Assembly (NCBI GenBank): GCA_007844125.1
Contig: CM017572.1
Location: 21,049,934-21,113,933 of the forward strand
Direction: 5' to 3'
DNA: 64,000 bases
Source: Sinonovacula constricta
Taxonomy: Eukaryota > Mollusca > Bivalvia > Cardiida > Solecurtidae
Shown here: piece after piece, positions 57,801-64,000 of the stretch
Layout: every line of letters starts with the position of its first letter
How positions within the stretch are numbered: the stretch's first letter is position 1
Notes under the pieces: model-generated
The model's database searches: none
The model's input: the letters and a program-made list of their open reading frames with translations, nothing else
What the model was told of the DNA's origin: nothing
Position numbers and translations under genes: made by a program

Positions 57801-60800
57801 TCCTGGCGCAATAAATACACTATCATATCATGGCACAATTAATACACTATCCTATCATGGCACAATTAATACACTATCCTATCCTGGCGCAATAAATACA
57901 CTATTCTATCCTGGCACAATAAATACACTATCCTATCCTGGCACAATAAATACACTATCCTATCCTGGCACAATAAATACACTATCCTATCATGGCACAA
58001 TAAATACACTATCCTATCATGGCACAATAAATACACTATCCTATCATGGCACAATAATACACTATCCTATCATGGCACAATTAATACACTATCCTATCAT
58101 GGCACAATTAATACACTATTATATCCTGGCACAATACATACACTATTCTATCCTGGCACAATAAATACACTATCCTGTCCTGGCACAATAAATACACTAT
58201 CCTATCATGGCACAATAAATACACTATCCTATCCTGGCACAATTAATACACTATCCTATCATGGCACAATAAATACACTACACTATCATGGCACAATAAA
58301 TACACTATCCTATCATGGCACAATAAATACACTATCCTATCATGGCACAATTAATACAATATCCTATCATGGCACAATTAGTACACTATCCTATCATGGC
58401 ACAATAAATACACTATTCTATCCTGGCACAATAAATACTCTACCCTGTCCTGGCACAATAAATACTCTACCCTGTCCTGGCACAATAAATACTCTACCCT
58501 GTCCTGGTACAATAAATACACTATCCTATCCTGGTACAATAAATACTCTACCCTGTCCTGGTACAATAAATACACTATCCTATCCTGGCGCAATAAATAC
58601 ACTGTCCTATCCTGGTACAATAAATACACTATCCTATCATGGCACAATAAATACACTGTCCTATCATGGTACAATAAATACACTATCCTATCATGGCACA
58701 ATAAATACACTATCCTATCATGGCACAATAAATACACTGTCCTATCCTGGTACAATAAATACACTATCCTATCATGACACAATAAATACACTATCCTATC
58801 CTGGTACAATAAATACACTATCCTATCATGGCACAATAAATACACTATCCTATCATGGCACAATAAATACACTATCCTATCCTGGCGCAATAAATACACT
58901 GTCCTATCCTGGTACATTAAATACACTATCCTATCATGGCACAATAAATACACTATCCTATCATGGCACAATAAATACACTGTCCTATCCTGGTACAATA
59001 AATACACTATCCTATCATGGCACAATAAATACACTATCCTATCATGGCACAATAAATACACTATCCTATCCTGGCGCAATAAATACACTGTCCTATCCTG
59101 GTACAATAAATACACTATCCTATCATGGCACAATAAATACACTGTCCTATCATGGTACAATAAATACACTATCCTATCATGGCACAATAAATACACTATC
59201 CTATCATGGCACAATAAATACACTGTCCTATCATGGTACAATAAATACACTATCCTATCATGGCACAATAAATACACTGTCCTATCCTGGTACAATAAAT
59301 ACACTATCCTATCATGGCACAATAAATACACTATCCTATCATGGCACAATAAATACTCTACCCTGTCCTGGTACAATAAATACTCTACCCTGTCCTGGCA
59401 CAATAAATACACTATCCTATCATGGCACAATAAATACACTGTCCTATCATGGTACAATAAATACGCTATCCTATCCTGGTACAATAAATACACTATCCTA
59501 TCATGGCACAATAAATACTCTACCCTGTCCTGGTACAATAAATACTCTACCCTGTCCAGGTACAATAAATACACTATCCTATCCTGGCGCAATAAATACA
59601 CTACACTATCCTGGTACAATAAATACACTGTCCTATCCTGGCACAATAAATACACTATTCTATCCTGGCACAATAAATACACTATCATATCCTGGCACAA
59701 TAAATACACTCCCATATCCAGGCATAATAAATACACTATTCTATCCTGGCACAATACATACACTATTCTATCCTGACGCAATAAATACACTATTCTATCC
59801 TGGCACAATAAATACACTATCCTATCCTGGCACAATAAATACACTACACTATCCTGGCACAATAAATACACTGTCCTATCCTGGCACAATAAATACACTA
59901 TTCTATCCTGGCACAATAAATACACTATCATATCCTGGCACAATAAATACACTCCCATATCCAGGCATAATAAATACACTATTCTATCCTGGCACAATAC
60001 ATACACTATTCTATCCTGGCGCAATAAATACACTATTCTATCCTGGCACAATAAATACACTATCCTATCATGGCACAATAAATACACTATCATATCCTGG
60101 CACAATAGATACACTATCCTATCATGGCACAATAAATACACTATCCTATCATGGCACAATTAATACACTATCCTATCATGGCACAATAAATACACTATCC
60201 TATCCTGGCACAATAAATACACTCCCATATCCAGGCATAATAAATACACTATTCTATCCTGGCACAATACATACACTATTCTATCCTGGCGCAATAAATA
60301 CACTATCCTATCCTGGCACAATAAATACACTATCCTATCATGGCACAATAAATACACTATCATATCCTGGCACAATAGATACACTATCCTATCATGGCAC
60401 AATAAATACACTATCCTATCATGGCACAATAAATACACTATCCTATCATGGCACAATAAATACACTATCCTATCCTGGCACAATAAATACTCTACCCTAT
60501 CCTGGTACAATAAATACAATATCCTATCCTGGCACAATAAATACACTACAGTATCCTGGCACAATAAATACACTGTCCTATCCTGGCACAATAAACACAC
60601 TATTCTATCCTGGCACAATAAATACACTATCATTTCCTTGCACAATAAATACACTCCCATATCCAGGCATAATAAATACACTATTCTATCCTGGCACAAT
60701 ACATACACTATTCTATCCTGGCGCAATAAATACACTATCATATCCTGGCACAATAAATACACTATCCTATCATGGCACAATTAATACACTATCCTATCAT

Positions 60801-63800
60801 GGCACAATTAATACACTATCCTATCCTGGCGCAATAAATACACTATTCTATCCTGGCACAATAAATACACTATCCTATCCTGGCACAATAAATACACTAT
60901 CCTATCCTGGCACAATAAATACACTATCCTATCATGGCACAATAAATACACTATCCTATCATGGCACAATAAATACACTATCCTATCATGGCCAATAATA
61001 CACTATCCTATCATGGCACAATTAATACACTATCCTATCATGGCACAATTAATACACTATTATATCCTGGCACAATACATACACTATTCTATCCTGGCAC
61101 AATAAATACACTATCCTGTCCTGGCACAATAAATACACTATCCTATCATGGCACAATAAATACACTATCCTATCCTGGCACAATTAATACACTATCCTAT
61201 CATGGCACAATAAATACACTACACTATCATGGCACAATAAATACACTATCCTATCATGGCACAATAAATACACTATCCTATCATGGCACAATTAATACAA
61301 TATCCTATCATGGCACAATTAGTACACTATCCTATCATGGCACAATAAATACACTATTCTATCCTGGCACAATAAATACACTTTTCTATCCTGGCACAAT
61401 AAATACACTATCCTATCCTGGCACAATAAATACACTATCCTGTCCTGGCACAATAAATACACTACCCTATCCTGGCACAATAAATGCACTATTCTATCCT
61501 GGCACAATAAATACACTATTCTATCATGGCACAATAAATACACTACAGTATCCAGGCACAATAAATACACTATTCTATCCTTGCACAATAAATACACTAT
61601 TCTATCCAGGCACAATAAATACACTACCCTGTCCTGGTACAATAAATACACTATCCTATCTTGGCACAATAAATACACTACCGTATCCAGGCACAATAAA
61701 TACACTATCCTATCCTGGCACAATAAATACACTACCCTATCCAGGCACAATAAATACACTACCCTATCCTGGCACAATAAATACACTATCCTATCCTGGC
61801 ACAATAAATACACTATCCTATCCTGGCACAATAAATACACTATTCTATCCTGGCACAATAAATACACTATCATATCCTGGCACAATAAATACACTATCCT
61901 ATCCTGGCACAATAAATACACTATCCTATCCTAGCACAATAAATACACTATTCTATCCTGGCACAATAAATACACTATCCTATCCTGGCACAATCAATAC
62001 ACTACCCTGTCCTGGCACAATAAATACACTATCCTATCCTGGCACAATAAATACACTACACTATCCTGGCACAATAAAAACACTACCCTGTCCTGGTACA
62101 ATAAATGCAGTATCCTATCCTGGCACAATAAATACACTACACTATCCTGGCACAATAAATACACTATCCAATCATGGCACAATACATACACTACCCTATC
62201 CTGGCACAATAAATACACTATTCTATCCTGGCACAATAAATACACTATCCTATCATGGCACAATTAATACACTACCGTATCCTGGCACGATTAATACACT
62301 ATCATAACCTTGCACAATAAAGCCACTATTCTATCCTGGCACAATAAATACACTACCTTATCCTGGCACAATAAATACACTATCCTATCCTGGCACAATA
62401 AATACACTACCGTATCCAGGCACAATAAATATACTATCCTATCCTGGCACAATAAATACTCTACCCTATCCAGGCACAATAAATACACTATCCTATCCTG
62501 GCACAATAAATACACTACCCTGTCCTGGCACAGTAAATACACTATCCTATCCTGGCACAATAAATACACTACACTATCCAGGCACAATAAATACACTACC
62601 CAGTCCTGGTACAATAAATACACTATCCTATCCTGGCACAATAAATACACTACACTATCCTGGCACAATAAATACACTATCCTATCCTGGCACAATAAAT
62701 ACACTATTCTATCCTGGCACAATAAATACACTATCATATCCTGGCACAATAAAAACATTCCCATATTCTGGCACAATAAATGCACTATTCTATCCTGGCA
62801 CAATACATACACTATTCTATCCTTGCACAATAAATACACTATTCTATCCTGGCACAATAAATACACTATCCTATCCTGGCACAATAAATACACTATCATA
62901 TCCTTGCACAATAAATACACTCCCATATCCAGGCATAATAAATACACTATTCTATCCTGGCACAATACATACACTATTCTATCCTGGCGCAATAAATACA
63001 CTATCATATCATGGCACAATTAATACACTATCCTATCATGGCACAATTAATACACTATCCTATCCTGGCGCAATAAATACACTATTCTATCCTGGCACAA
63101 TAAATACACTATCCTATCCTGGCACAATAAATACACTATCCTATCCTGGCACAATAAATACACTATCCTATCATGGCACAATAAATACACTATCCTATCA
63201 TGGCACAATAAATACACTATCCTATCATGGCACAATAATACACTATCCTATCATGGCACAATTAATACACTATCCTATCATGGCACAATTAATACACTAT
63301 TATATCCTGGCACAATACATACACTATTCTATCCTGGCACAATAAATACACTATCCTGTCCTGGCACAATAAATACACTATCCTATCATGGCACAATAAA
63401 TACACTATCCTATCCTGGCACAATTAATACACTATCCTATCATGGCACAATAAATACACTACACTATCATGGCACAATAAATACACTATCCTATCATGGC
63501 ACAATAAATACACTATCCTATCATGGCACAATTAATACAATATCCTATCATGGCACAATTAGTACACTATCCTATCATGGCACAATAAATACACTATTCT
63601 ATCCTGGCACAATAAATACTCTACCCTGTCCTGGCACAATAAATACTCTACCCTGTCCTGGCACAATAAATACTCTACCCTGTCCTGGTACAATAAATAC
63701 ACTATCCTATCCTGGTACAATAAATACTCTACCCTGTCCTGGTACAATAAATACACTATCCTATCCTGGCGCAATAAATACACTGTCCTATCCTGGTACA

Positions 63801-64000
63801 ATAAATACACTATCCTATCATGGCACAATAAATACACTGTCCTATCATGGTACAATAAATACACTATCCTATCATGGCACAATAAATACACTATCCTATC
63901 ATGGCACAATAAATACACTGTCCTATCCTGGTACAATAAATACACTATCCTATCATGACACAATAAATACACTATCCTATCCTGGTACAATAAATACACT
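48823..64000 (+). repeat. giant 27-bp minisatellite, ~560 copies, runs off the window
   Basis: Consensus unit TATCCTGGCACAATAAATAC, then ACTATCC; common variants are TATCATGGCAC, CTGTCCTGGTAC, TTCTATCC, and CACAATTAATAC. Every standard unit has AATAAA on the + strand. It begins ~230 bp after the donor at 48593, so it would be intronic. With a unit of nine codons, two + frames (NKYTILSWH and TINTLSYPG) and one - frame (CQDRIVYLL) stay open for hundreds of codons; no coding claim is made. Higher-order structure is given separately. Confidence 0.98.
53157..63559 (+). repeat. ~5.2-kb higher-order repeat of the 27-bp array
   Basis: The rare variant CAATTAGTACAC occurs at 53153, 56122, 58375, 61316 and 63556. 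The intervals alternate 2969, 2253, 2941 and 2240, giving a 5.2-kb composite period of two sub-blocks. Long stretches (for example from 53157, 58379 and 63560) are nearly identical in unit order. The third composite unit is cut by the window end. Confidence 0.85.

Noticed and set aside
48823..64000. CRISPR-like appearance of short regular repeats
   Set aside because: There are no spacers: units are directly adjacent, and the context is eukaryotic.

Overview
This is eukaryotic, AT-rich, very repeat-dense DNA. The organism is most likely a marine bivalve mollusc. That is inferred from spliced genes with short exons, tRNA-headed SINEs, a 145-bp interspersed tandem element of a type I associate with bivalve genomes, several degenerate LINEs, and very long minisatellites. 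No bacterial, organellar or viral gene organisation is visible.

Layout. 1-13.9 kb: no confident coding gene. It holds promoter-like clusters (ETS/CRE/CCAAT at ~1.47 kb, an NRF1-like palindrome at 2.17 kb, a duplicated GTCACGTGAC box at 2.43 and 2.83 kb), candidate first exons (2.5, 4.3, 5.2 kb), SINEs and a 65-bp tandem array (8.6-11.2 kb). 14.0-29.4 kb: one spliced gene on the + strand, a METTL24-like methyltransferase with an N-terminal membrane anchor. I resolve six coding exons whose splice phases all agree; the last carries a frameshift. Its introns are full of tandem arrays and mobile elements. 29.6-48.4 kb: degenerate transposons (a LINE with RT and RNase H remnants; a Mutator-like transposase/exonuclease relic; a minus-strand LINE interrupted by a pogo/Tigger-like DNA transposon with a TA target duplication), two ~145-bp tandem arrays and an (AT)n tract. 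48.45-48.59 kb: first coding exon of what looks like a second, paralogous membrane-anchored gene. 48.8 kb to the window end: a >15-kb array of a 27-bp unit with a ~5.2-kb higher-order period, apparently inside intron 1 of that second gene.

The most unusual observation is that the arrays in the METTL24-like gene are built from its own exon-intron junctions. The 39-bp array after exon 2 (about 110 copies) repeats the exon 2 5' splice junction. The 43-bp array before exon 5 repeats the 3' splice junction and the first exon bases. The 35-bp array before exon 2 runs up to the exon 2 acceptor. In both junction arrays an in-frame stop lies between the true site and the decoys. The gene therefore carries large fields of near-identical decoy splice sites that could only be read through at the cost of a premature stop.

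The very long ORFs in the 27-bp and 39-bp arrays (up to 1270 codons, on both strands) arise because the unit lengths are multiples of three; they are not read as genes here.
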